In this document: positions 8,572-15,841 of the stretch, piece by piece
Numbering within the stretch: the first letter of the stretch is position 1
How the letters are laid out: every line of letters begins with the position of its first letter
NCBI GenBank assembly: GCA_963712835.1
Contig: CAVQJJ010000002.1
Location: 868,001-932,000 of the forward strand
Source: DATARH01 sp963712835
GTDB taxonomy: Bacteria > Pseudomonadota > Alphaproteobacteria > ATCC43930 > CGMCC-115725
Direction: 5' to 3'
Length of the DNA stretch: 64,000 bases
The notes under the pieces: model-generated
The model's input: the letters and a program-made list of their open reading frames with translations, nothing else
What the model was told of the DNA's origin: nothing
The model's database searches: none
Made by a program: the position numbers and the translations under genes

Positions 8572-8927
8572 AAGCAGTCTGGGGCGCGGTCTTCTTGTTG
8601 TTGCTGTGCGGGAGCGCTTTGGCCGACGATCCCGGCACGACCGAGTTGCAGAAATGCAAAATCTGTCACTCGCTTGACAAAGGCGGGCCCAATCGGGTTG
8701 GACCAAACCTATCTGGCGTGTTCGGGCGCAAGGCCGGCACTGTCGCCGGTTTCGCCTATTCCGACGCGATGAAGAACAGCGGCATCGTGTGGGCCGACGA
8801 TACGCTCGCCAAGTTCTTGCGCGACCCGAAGGAATCGCTGCCGGGCAATCGTATGTCGTTTCCTGGCATCAAGGACGACGCGACGCTCCACGCGCTGCTG
8901 GAAAGCCTGAAGCAGGCGACGCAGTAG
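8568..8927 (+). CDS. Class I c-type cytochrome (periplasmic, cytochrome c2/c550 type)
   Basis: 119 residues. A signal peptide ends at SALA-DD, so the protein is exported by Sec and matured in the periplasm. The haem site CKICH comes about 12 residues later, and NRMSFPGI supplies the distal methionine ligand, a low-spin class I pattern. The loop PNLSGVFGRKAG is typical of cytochrome c2/c550. It would shuttle electrons between membrane complexes or periplasmic dehydrogenases. The start overlaps the stop of the flavin oxidoreductase gene, and folD follows after 23 bases. Confidence 0.92.
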   Translation: MKAVWGAVFLLLLCGSALADDPGTTELQKCKICHSLDKGGPNRVGPNLSGVFGRKAGTVAGFAYSDAMKNSGIVWADDTLAKFLRDPKESLPGNRMSFPGIKDDATLHALLESLKQATQ

Positions 8928-8950
8928 CAAGCCTCCGGCATAATGCCGGC

Positions 8951-9841
8951 ATGTCGGAAGCGATCGTCATCGACGGACAGGCCGTAGCCGGCCGGCTGCG
9001 CCAGGGCGTGGCCGCCGCGGTCGAGGATCTGCGCAGCCGCCACGGTGTCACGCCGGGGCTTGCGGCAATTATCGTCGGCGACGATCCGGCCAGCCAGATT
9101 TACGTCCGCAACAAATCCCGCGCCTGCAACGCCGCCGGGCTTGCTTCGTTCGAGCATCGCCTGCCGGTGGACGCGCCGGAGGCGGAGATCGTCGCGCTGA
9201 TCGACGAACTCAATCGCGAGGAGCGGGTCGACGGCATCCTCGTGCAGCTGCCGCTGCCCGACACGATCGACCAGCAGCGCGTGCTTGGCGTCGTTGCCCC
9301 GGAGAAGGATGTCGACGGGTTTCATCCGCTGAATATCGGTCGGCTGTGGAGCCGCCAGCCGAGCCTCGCGCCGTGCACGCCGCTGGGCTGCCTGATCCTG
9401 CTGCGGACGGTGCATGCCGATCTCGCGGGCCGCGAAGCGGTTGTGCTTGGCCGTTCGCAGATCGTCGGCCGACCGCTCGCGGCGCTCTTAGTGGCCGCCG
9501 ATTGCACGGTGACGATCGTTCATTCGCGGAGCCGCGATCCGGCCGCGATTTGCCGGCGCGCCGACATCCTGATCGCCGCCGCCGGTGAGCCCCAAATGGT
9601 CAAAAGCGATTGGATCAAACCTGGCGCGACGGTGATCGATGTCGGCACTAACCGCATCGTCGGGGCGGACGGCGCGGCCAAGCTCGTGGGCGATGTCGAT
9701 TACGAAGCAGCGCGCATCGTCGCTGGCGCGATCACCCCGGTGCCGGGCGGGGTCGGACCGATGACGATCGCTTGCTTGCTCCAGAACACGGTGATCGCCG
9801 CGTGCCGCCGGCGCGGCCTGCCCGACCCCGATCTGGGGTAA
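8951..9841 (+). CDS. folD: Bifunctional methylenetetrahydrofolate dehydrogenase/methenyltetrahydrofolate cyclohydrolase
   Basis: 296 residues, full length. FolD interconverts 5,10-methylene-, methenyl- and 10-formyl-tetrahydrofolate in the cytosol with NADP. The sequence shows the catalytic Tyr and Lys in YVRNKSRAC, VQLPLP, PEKDVDGFHP, the nucleotide-binding GRSQIVGRPLA with TIVHSRS, and the C-terminal signature TPVPGGVGPMT. The ATG at 8951 fits the family N-terminus (IDGQAVAGRLR); earlier codons in the same frame lie inside the cytochrome gene. Confidence 0.96.
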   Translation: MSEAIVIDGQAVAGRLRQGVAAAVEDLRSRHGVTPGLAAIIVGDDPASQIYVRNKSRACNAAGLASFEHRLPVDAPEAEIVALIDELNREERVDGILVQLPLPDTIDQQRVLGVVAPEKDVDGFHPLNIGRLWSRQPSLAPCTPLGCLILLRTVHADLAGREAVVLGRSQIVGRPLAALLVAADCTVTIVHSRSRDPAAICRRADILIAAAGEPQMVKSDWIKPGATVIDVGTNRIVGADGAAKLVGDVDYEAARIVAGAITPVPGGVGPMTIACLLQNTVIAACRRRGLPDPDLG

Positions 9842-9904
9842 AGGCGGAACTCGCCAAGCCGATCTCCCGTTGATCCGGTGACCTTGCATTACGAGGAACC
9901 GGTC

Positions 9905-10264
9905 ATGTCAACAAAGAAACTGGCGGGTCTGCTGACGGCGACCGCGTTTGCCGCGCTGATCGCGGCGCCGGCCGTCCACGCCCAGATGATGGCGCCGCCA
10001 CTGTCGCAAATGAAGGCGCCACAGACGATGGCGCCGATGCCGATGCAGGCCCCGCCGGATGAAGTCGATTACTACTCAGACGCGCCGAAGGCCGATCCGG
10101 GCGACTTCAACTGGTCGGCGCGGCAGAACGTAGCGGACAGCCATCGTTACGAGGCGCTGGTTCACACCAACCCGGCATTCCGCGCCGCACGTATCCAGAA
10201 GGAATGCGGCTCGATCACCGAGCCGCGTCTCTACCAGCAGTGCGTGGCATCGTTCAACGAGTAG
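9905..10264 (+). CDS. Small exported protein of unknown function
   Basis: 119 residues behind GAGGAACC. The ATG at 9905 gives a clean signal peptide ending HA-QMM; a GTG 27 bases upstream would spoil it. The mature part starts with a Met/Pro-rich low-complexity stretch (repeated MAPP and QMKAPQTM), then DEVDYYSD and a C-terminal region with two cysteines (KECGSI, YQQCVASF) that could pair in the periplasm. I do not recognise a domain. It ends 12 bases from the convergent HAD gene. Confidence 0.65.
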   Translation: MSTKKLAGLLTATAFAALIAAPAVHAQMMAPPLSQMKAPQTMAPMPMQAPPDEVDYYSDAPKADPGDFNWSARQNVADSHRYEALVHTNPAFRAARIQKECGSITEPRLYQQCVASFNE

Positions 10265-10276
10265 CCGAAGGCCTGT

Positions 10277-11086
10277 TCAGTTTTTCAAAATGTACTGGTC
10301 GATCGCGCCGGCCCAGCCGTCTTCGTCATTGGTGCCAGGCGCGACCGCCTTCGCGGCCGCCTTGACGTGATCGGGGGCGTTGCCCATCGCGATCGGAAAG
10401 CCGCCGGCGGCGAACATGTCGAGGTCGTTGGTCATGTCCCCAAGCACGGCGATCTCGTCCACCGCGAGGCCGAGCCGCTTGCCGAGCACCTCGACAATGC
10501 GGCCCTTGTTGATCCCCGGCGCGATCACGTCGCAGTAATAGGCCTGGCTGCGCGCCGCATGGGCCGAATGGCCGAGCGTTTCCTGCATGATGTGCTCGAC
10601 CTTCTCGATCAACGGATGGTCGTTGCTGGCGCCGACGATCTTGCCGACGGCGGCGAAATGCTTGTCCTCGTAATGGTCGACGACGGTGGGCGGCACGTCG
10701 ATCGTGTGGATCTCGTGATCAACATGGTCGCCCTGACGGTCGAGGATCACCCATTCGTTGCCGACAAAGACCCAGGTGCTGACGCCATTGGCGTGGAAGG
10801 CATCGACCGCCTTCTTCGCGATGTCGGGCGGGATGCAGACCTGCTCGATGACGGTGAGGTCGGGCTCGACGATCGAGCCGCCATTATAGCCGCCGAACGG
10901 CAGCGTGATCTGCAGCGCGTCGCGCATTGTCGTGAGGCCGAAGGGCGGCCGGCTGCTGCAGATCGTGAAGCCTATGCCGGCATCGTGCAGGCGGCGCACG
11001 GCGGCGACGGCCGACGGGCGCAGTGCCTTTTCTGTGGTGACCAGCGTGCCGTCGACATCGGTGATGACGAGCTTGATCTTGCTCAT
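10277..11086 (-). CDS. Cof-type HAD-IIB phosphatase
   Basis: 269 residues, starting at MSKIKLVITDVDGTLV. HAD motif I (DVDGT), motif II (CSSRPP), a lysine in the middle and motif IV (LGDMTNDLDM) are all present, with a large C2B cap domain between them as in Cof/YbiV sugar-phosphate phosphatases. It is the last gene of the pentose phosphate operon, 8 bases after rpiA. A role in dephosphorylating a pentose or hexose phosphate, or clearing side products, is a reasonable inference; the exact substrate is not visible. Confidence 0.87.
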   Translation of the reverse strand: MSKIKLVITDVDGTLVTTEKALRPSAVAAVRRLHDAGIGFTICSSRPPFGLTTMRDALQITLPFGGYNGGSIVEPDLTVIEQVCIPPDIAKKAVDAFHANGVSTWVFVGNEWVILDRQGDHVDHEIHTIDVPPTVVDHYEDKHFAAVGKIVGASNDHPLIEKVEHIMQETLGHSAHAARSQAYYCDVIAPGINKGRIVEVLGKRLGLAVDEIAVLGDMTNDLDMFAAGGFPIAMGNAPDHVKAAAKAVAPGTNDEDGWAGAIDQYILKN

Positions 11087-11094
11087 AAGGTGCC

Positions 11095-11784
11095 TCAGCC
11101 CAGGATTTCGATGCCGGTTTCGGTCGCGACGACCACGGATTTCGCGCGGTCGATGAACAGCCCGCTCTCGACCACGCCGACGGTCATGCCGATCTGCTGC
11201 TCGAGCAGCTTGGGGTCGGCGATGCGGCCGAAGCGGCAATCGAGAATGTAGTTGCCGCCGTCGGTGATGAAGACGTGATCTTCCGTGGCATGGCGCAACA
11301 CCGGTTCGGCGCCGAGCGCCACGAGGACCGCGGCGGTCGCCTGCCAGCCGAACTGCACGACCTCGACCGGCACCGGGGTGCCGTGGTCGCCCAGCCGGTC
11401 GACGAGCTTTTCGCGATCGACGACGATGACCAGTTCCCGGCTCGCGGCGGCGACAATCTTTTCCCGCAAGAGCGCACCGCCGAGACCCTTGATAAGATGG
11501 AGCGTGTCGCGTTCGACCTCGTCGGCGCCATCGATCGTCAGGTCGATGCGCGAATGCTCGGCAAAGCTCGACAGCGGGATATTGAGGCTGCGCGCCTGCG
11601 CGGCGGTGCGCTCCGAGGTCGGGATGCCGACGACCGACAGCCCTTCGGCGACGCGCTTCCCCAAGCCTTCGACGACGTGGTACGCGGTCGAGCCGGTGCC
11701 GAGCCCCACCACCATGCCGTCTTTTACGAAATCGAGCGCGCGATAGGCGGCGGCGCGCTTCAGTTCGTCACGGTCGACTGCCAT
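11095..11784 (-). CDS. rpiA: Ribose-5-phosphate isomerase A
   Basis: 229 residues. RpiA interconverts ribose 5-phosphate and ribulose 5-phosphate in the cytosol. Hallmarks: GLGTGSTAYHVVEGL at the N-terminus, GIPTSERTAAQA, the catalytic aspartate loop IDGADEV, the KGLGGALLREKI lysine region and TDGGNYILD near the C-terminus. The start at MAVDRDELKR follows pgl by 4 bases. It belongs to the operon that runs from tkt to the HAD phosphatase. Confidence 0.96.
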   Translation of the reverse strand: MAVDRDELKRAAAYRALDFVKDGMVVGLGTGSTAYHVVEGLGKRVAEGLSVVGIPTSERTAAQARSLNIPLSSFAEHSRIDLTIDGADEVERDTLHLIKGLGGALLREKIVAAASRELVIVVDREKLVDRLGDHGTPVPVEVVQFGWQATAAVLVALGAEPVLRHATEDHVFITDGGNYILDCRFGRIADPKLLEQQIGMTVGVVESGLFIDRAKSVVVATETGIEILG

Positions 11785-11788
11785 GGGC

Positions 11789-12520
11789 TCAGCCCTCCCC
11801 GCGCGCCGCACGGTCGATGAACCAGACGAGCTCGCCGACCGGAGATACCCGCGCCGACGGCAAGCTTCGGTCGCCGGCAAACACCCGACGCATCATCGCC
11901 GTCTTGTCGGCGCCGGCGGCGACAAACGCGACGGAGCGGGCGCTTTCCAATGCCGGATAGGTCAAGGTCACGCGCGGCACGAACGGCGCGAGGCCCGGCT
12001 CCGGCACGCCGGTGACCCAGCGATCCTTCACGTCGAGCGCCGGCTTGCCGGGGAACAGCGACGCGGTGTGGCCGTCGGGTCCCATGCCAAGCAGTATCAC
12101 ATCGAACAATGGCCGCGCCGGGTCGAGCGCGTCGGCGCCGTAATAGGATTTGAGGGTGCGCTCATACTCCGCGGCCGCGCTGTCCGGCGTGCCCTGCGGC
12201 GGTATGCCGTGGACATTCTCCGGCGGGATCGGCACATGGGCGATCATCGCCTCACGCGCCATGCCGTAATTGCTGTTCGGGTCGTCCCACGGCACAAAGC
12301 GGTCGTCGCCCCAAAACAGATGCACGCGCTGCCACGGCATCGCCTCGACGAGCGGCGGTACGGCGAGCAATTGATACAGCCGCTTCGGGGTCGAGCCGCC
12401 GGACAGGGCGATCGCGAAGCGCCCCGGTGTCGCGCAGGCGAGATCGGTTATCCACTGCGCGGTCCGGTGAGCGAGCCCCTCGAAATCGGGTGAGACATCG
12501 ATGCGTGGCTTTACGGTCAT
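11789..12520 (-). CDS. pgl: 6-phosphogluconolactonase (DevB type)
   Basis: 243 residues. It hydrolyses 6-phosphogluconolactone to 6-phosphogluconate, the second step of the oxidative branch. Family marks are IALSGGSTPKRLYQLL, FWGDDRFVPWDDPNSNYGMA and the catalytic LLGMGPDGHTASLFPG. The ATG at 12520 lies one base from the rpe stop; in-frame codons further upstream lie inside rpe and are rejected. It sits beside zwf and gnd, as expected for its function. Confidence 0.95.
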   Translation of the reverse strand: MTVKPRIDVSPDFEGLAHRTAQWITDLACATPGRFAIALSGGSTPKRLYQLLAVPPLVEAMPWQRVHLFWGDDRFVPWDDPNSNYGMAREAMIAHVPIPPENVHGIPPQGTPDSAAAEYERTLKSYYGADALDPARPLFDVILLGMGPDGHTASLFPGKPALDVKDRWVTGVPEPGLAPFVPRVTLTYPALESARSVAFVAAGADKTAMMRRVFAGDRSLPSARVSPVGELVWFIDRAARGEG

Positions 12521-12521
12521 G

Positions 12522-13199
12522 CTAGCGTCCGGGCGGCTTCGAGTTGCGGATCGCGGCGATCGCTCCTGCGTAATCCGGCGCATGAAACACCGCCGAGCCG
12601 GCGACGATGGCGGTCGCGCCGGCCTCGATCACCTGCCAGGCATTGTCGCCGGAGAGGCCGCCATCGACCTCGATCACGAAATCGAGGCCGCGTTTGTCGC
12701 GCATGTCACGCAGCGCGCTGATCTTGGGCAGCATGGTCGCGATGAACTTCTGTCCGCCAAACCCCGGATTGACCGTCATGATCAGCACGATATCAACAAG
12801 ATCGAGGACATATTCGATCTGCGCCGGCGAGGTGCCGGGGTTGAGCACCACCCCCGCTTTTTTGCCCAACCCGCTTATATGAGACAGCGTGCGGTGCAGA
12901 TGGATCGTCGCGCTTTCCTCGCAATGCACGAGGATATGATCGGCGCCGGCCTCGGCGAATTCATCGAGGTAATGCTCCGGCTCGACCATCATCAGGTGCA
13001 CGTCGAGCGGCTTTTGGGTCACTTTGCGCAGTGATGCGACGACGATCGGGCCGATCGACAGGTTCGGCACGAAGCGCCCATCCATCACATCGACATGAAT
13101 CCAATCGCCCCCCGCCGCGTCGGCTGCCTGCACTTCCGCACCAAGGCGCGAGAAATCGGCGGAGAGGATCGATGGCGCAACGATAATCGGGCGAGCCAT
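12522..13199 (-). CDS. rpe: Ribulose-phosphate 3-epimerase
   Basis: 225 residues, a (beta/alpha)8 barrel that interconverts ribulose and xylulose 5-phosphate. It shows PSILSADFSRLG, the metal and catalytic motif HVDVMDGRFVPN, LDVHLMMVEPE, MTVNPGFGGQKF and EVDGGLSGDN. The start ATG lies 14 bases after the zwf stop. It is part of the pentose phosphate operon. An autotrophic role (cbbE) cannot be excluded, but no RuBisCO genes are in the window. Confidence 0.96.
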   Translation of the reverse strand: MARPIIVAPSILSADFSRLGAEVQAADAAGGDWIHVDVMDGRFVPNLSIGPIVVASLRKVTQKPLDVHLMMVEPEHYLDEFAEAGADHILVHCEESATIHLHRTLSHISGLGKKAGVVLNPGTSPAQIEYVLDLVDIVLIMTVNPGFGGQKFIATMLPKISALRDMRDKRGLDFVIEVDGGLSGDNAWQVIEAGATAIVAGSAVFHAPDYAGAIAAIRNSKPPGR

Positions 13200-13213
13200 G
13201 AAGCGGACGGCGC

Positions 13214-14764
13214 TCAGTCGATCGGGCGCCAGGCACGACCGCTGCGCCAAAGCATCTGGTCGGCGCCGTCGGGGCCGGCGCTGCCGGCGGAATAGAATTC
13301 GAGCGGCGCGCTGCGGTCGTTCTTCCACAGATCGAAGATCGGCTGCACCACGCTCCACCCCGCCTCGACCAAATCCGCGCGCTGGAACAATGTCGGGTCG
13401 CCGATCATGCAGTCATAGACCAGCGTCTCGTAGCCGGTCGCCGGCGCGGCGTTGAAGTAGTCCTGGTAACGGAAATTCATCCGCACCCCGCCGAGGTGGA
13501 TTTCGGGCCCGGGTTTTTTGGCGCTGAACTGCAGCGAAGCGCCTTCGTCCGGCTGAATCTGCAGGGCCAACACGTTCGGCGAGATGCTATCGACCGCGGT
13601 GTCGCGGAACAGCGCCAGCGGCGCCCCCTTGAACTGGATGGCGATTTCCGTCGTGCGACGCGCCATCGACTTGCCGGTGCGCAGGTAGAACGGCACCCCC
13701 GCCCAGCGCCAGGTGTCGATGTTCAGCCGCATCGCCACAAAGGTTTCCGTTGTGCTGTCGGGCGCCACGCCCTCGGAATTGCGATAGGCAGCGATAAATT
13801 CGCCCTTCACCGCGCCCGCGGTGTACTGGCCGCGCACGACATTGCGCGTCAGCTCGTCATGGTCGAACGGCGCGATCGCCTGCAGCGCCTTGGTCTTTTC
13901 GGTCCGCACCGCGTCGGGGTCAAACGAGTTGGGCGGCTCCATCGCGGTCAGGCTTACAAGCTGGAAGACATGGTTCGGCACCATATCGCGCATTGCCCCG
14001 GTCTGCTCGTAGAACGCGGCGCGATGCTCGACCGAGACGGTTTCGGCGACCGTGATCTGGACGTGGTCGATGTGGTCGCGGTTCCAAAGCGGCTCGAAAA
14101 TGCCGTTGGCGAAGCGCAGCGCCATGATGTTCTGGACGGTCTCCTTGCCGAGGAAATGGTCCATCCGATAGATCTGCGATTCGTCGAGCACCTTGAGGAT
14201 GCGCGTGTTCAGCGCCTTGGCCGAGGCGAGGTCGGTGCCGAACGGCTTCTCGATGATGACCCGCCGCCAGTTGCCATTTTCCTGCTTCGCGAGCCCGGAG
14301 GCGCCGAGTTGGTCGACGATCGGTCCGAACAGGCTCGCGGCGACCGCGAGATAGAACAGCACATTGCCCTGAGTGCCGTTTGCCTTGGCCGCTTCGTCGA
14401 GCTTTTGCTTGAGGCTCTGATACAGCTCGGGCTTGGTGACGTCGCCCGACATATAGCTCATGCGGCTGGCAATGAAGTCCCAAGCTTTTTCATCGAACGG
14501 CGTGCCGGACGATGACCCCTCCCCGCCCCCCGTTACGAAGCGTTTGATGTCGTTGGTGAGGTCGTTGCGCAACGATTCGTCGGTTTCCGGGCTGCGACCG
14601 ATGCCGATCAGCGCGAAATTGTCCGAGAGGAGGCCGGTGCGCGACAGATTGTAGATCGCCGGCATCAGCAGCCGGGCCGTCAGATCGCCCGTCGCGCCGA
14701 AGATTACGACGGTGCAGGGCGGCGCTTTCCCGCCGCGCTGCGGTGCTCCATTGGCGTCAGCCAT
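13214..14764 (-). CDS. zwf: Glucose-6-phosphate 1-dehydrogenase
   Basis: 516 residues. It oxidises glucose 6-phosphate to 6-phosphogluconolactone with NAD(P). Motifs in order: nucleotide-binding IFGATGDLTARLLMPA, the substrate motif EKPFGTD, the active-site signature YRMDHFLGKE, and LRTGKSM in the C-terminal domain. A short stretch of Gly and Ser (TGGGEGSSSGTP, about residues 79-89) is a small insertion. It comes 44 bases after gnd in the operon, the longest internal spacer there. Confidence 0.97.
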   Translation of the reverse strand: MADANGAPQRGGKAPPCTVVIFGATGDLTARLLMPAIYNLSRTGLLSDNFALIGIGRSPETDESLRNDLTNDIKRFVTGGGEGSSSGTPFDEKAWDFIASRMSYMSGDVTKPELYQSLKQKLDEAAKANGTQGNVLFYLAVAASLFGPIVDQLGASGLAKQENGNWRRVIIEKPFGTDLASAKALNTRILKVLDESQIYRMDHFLGKETVQNIMALRFANGIFEPLWNRDHIDHVQITVAETVSVEHRAAFYEQTGAMRDMVPNHVFQLVSLTAMEPPNSFDPDAVRTEKTKALQAIAPFDHDELTRNVVRGQYTAGAVKGEFIAAYRNSEGVAPDSTTETFVAMRLNIDTWRWAGVPFYLRTGKSMARRTTEIAIQFKGAPLALFRDTAVDSISPNVLALQIQPDEGASLQFSAKKPGPEIHLGGVRMNFRYQDYFNAAPATGYETLVYDCMIGDPTLFQRADLVEAGWSVVQPIFDLWKNDRSAPLEFYSAGSAGPDGADQMLWRSGRAWRPID

Positions 14765-14808
14765 TGCTTGGCCTCGTCATCAGCGTTTACCTCAGGAACG
14801 TGCCGGTC

Positions 14809-15813
14809 TCAGTGGTGCTCGCTTCCGTGCGCCTCATGCGCCATCTGCTCGGTGTGTCCACCGAACTGCTTGCGCATCGCCGACAAGATCTTTTCGGCGT
14901 AGGTGTGCTCCTGGCGCGAGCGAAACCGGGTATAGAGCGACGCCGTCAACACATCGGCAGGCACCGCTTCCTCTATAGCCGCTTCGATCGTCCAGCGGCC
15001 CTCACCCGAATCCTGGACATAGCCAGAGAATTCCGAGAGGGTCTCGTCTTCGGCCAGGGCGATCGCGGTCAGGTCGAGCAGCCAGGAGGCGATAACGCTG
15101 CCGCGCCGCCACACTTCGGCGAGATCGGCGAGGTTGAACTTGAAGCGCCGGTTCTCCGGTATGAAGGCTTGGCTGGCGCCCTTCAAGATATCGAAGCCCT
15201 CGGCGTAGGCCTGCATGATCCCGTATTCCATGCCGTTGTGGACCATCTTGGCGAAATGGCCCGCGCCGGCAGGGCCGGCATGGATGTAACCGTTCGCGAC
15301 CCGCGGGTCGCGGCCCTCGCGGCCCGGGGTCTTTTCGATCGTGCCGGCGCCCGGCGCCAGGCAGCCCAGGATCGGATCGAGATGGCGGACGGCCTCGTCG
15401 GTGCCGCCGATCATCATGCAATAGCCGCGTTCCAGACCCCAGACGCCGCCGCTGGTGCCGACATCGACAAAGGTGATGCCCTTCGGCTCGAGCAATTCGG
15501 CGTGCGCGATGTCGTCGAGGAACTTCGAGTTGCCGCCGTCGATCAGGATGTCGCCCTTGCCGAGCAGACCGCTCAGCTCGACGATCGTGTCATGCGTAAT
15601 CTTGCCGGAGGGCAGCATTACCCACACGACTTTCGGCGCCGTGAGTTTGGCGACAAAGTCGGCGAGGCCGCCCGATCCGGTCGCGCCCTCCTTGACGAGG
15701 GCGCCGACCGCATCGGTGCTGCGGTCGAAGACGACGCAGCTGTGCCCATTGCGCATCAGCCGGCGCACGATGTTGCCGCCCATGCGGCCGAGCCCGATCA
15801 TTCCGAGTTGCAT
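14809..15813 (-). CDS. gnd: 6-phosphogluconate dehydrogenase, decarboxylating, short type
   Basis: 334 residues, much shorter than the classical enzyme of about 470; it matches the short GntZ/YqeC-type branch (often NAD-dependent) typical of Gluconobacter relatives. It shows GMIGLGRMGGNIVRRL, the substrate signature VDVGTSGGVWGLERGYCMM, and the catalytic lysine in HFAKMVHNGMEYG. It makes ribulose 5-phosphate and CO2. A GGGGAGACC ribosome site precedes the ATG. It lies 28 bases after tal-pgi. The C-terminal tail is rich in His and Glu (HTEQMAHEAHGSEHH). Confidence 0.94.
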   Translation of the reverse strand: MQLGMIGLGRMGGNIVRRLMRNGHSCVVFDRSTDAVGALVKEGATGSGGLADFVAKLTAPKVVWVMLPSGKITHDTIVELSGLLGKGDILIDGGNSKFLDDIAHAELLEPKGITFVDVGTSGGVWGLERGYCMMIGGTDEAVRHLDPILGCLAPGAGTIEKTPGREGRDPRVANGYIHAGPAGAGHFAKMVHNGMEYGIMQAYAEGFDILKGASQAFIPENRRFKFNLADLAEVWRRGSVIASWLLDLTAIALAEDETLSEFSGYVQDSGEGRWTIEAAIEEAVPADVLTASLYTRFRSRQEHTYAEKILSAMRKQFGGHTEQMAHEAHGSEHH

Positions 15814-15841
15814 TGCTGGTCTCCCCTATCTTTCTCGGCCG

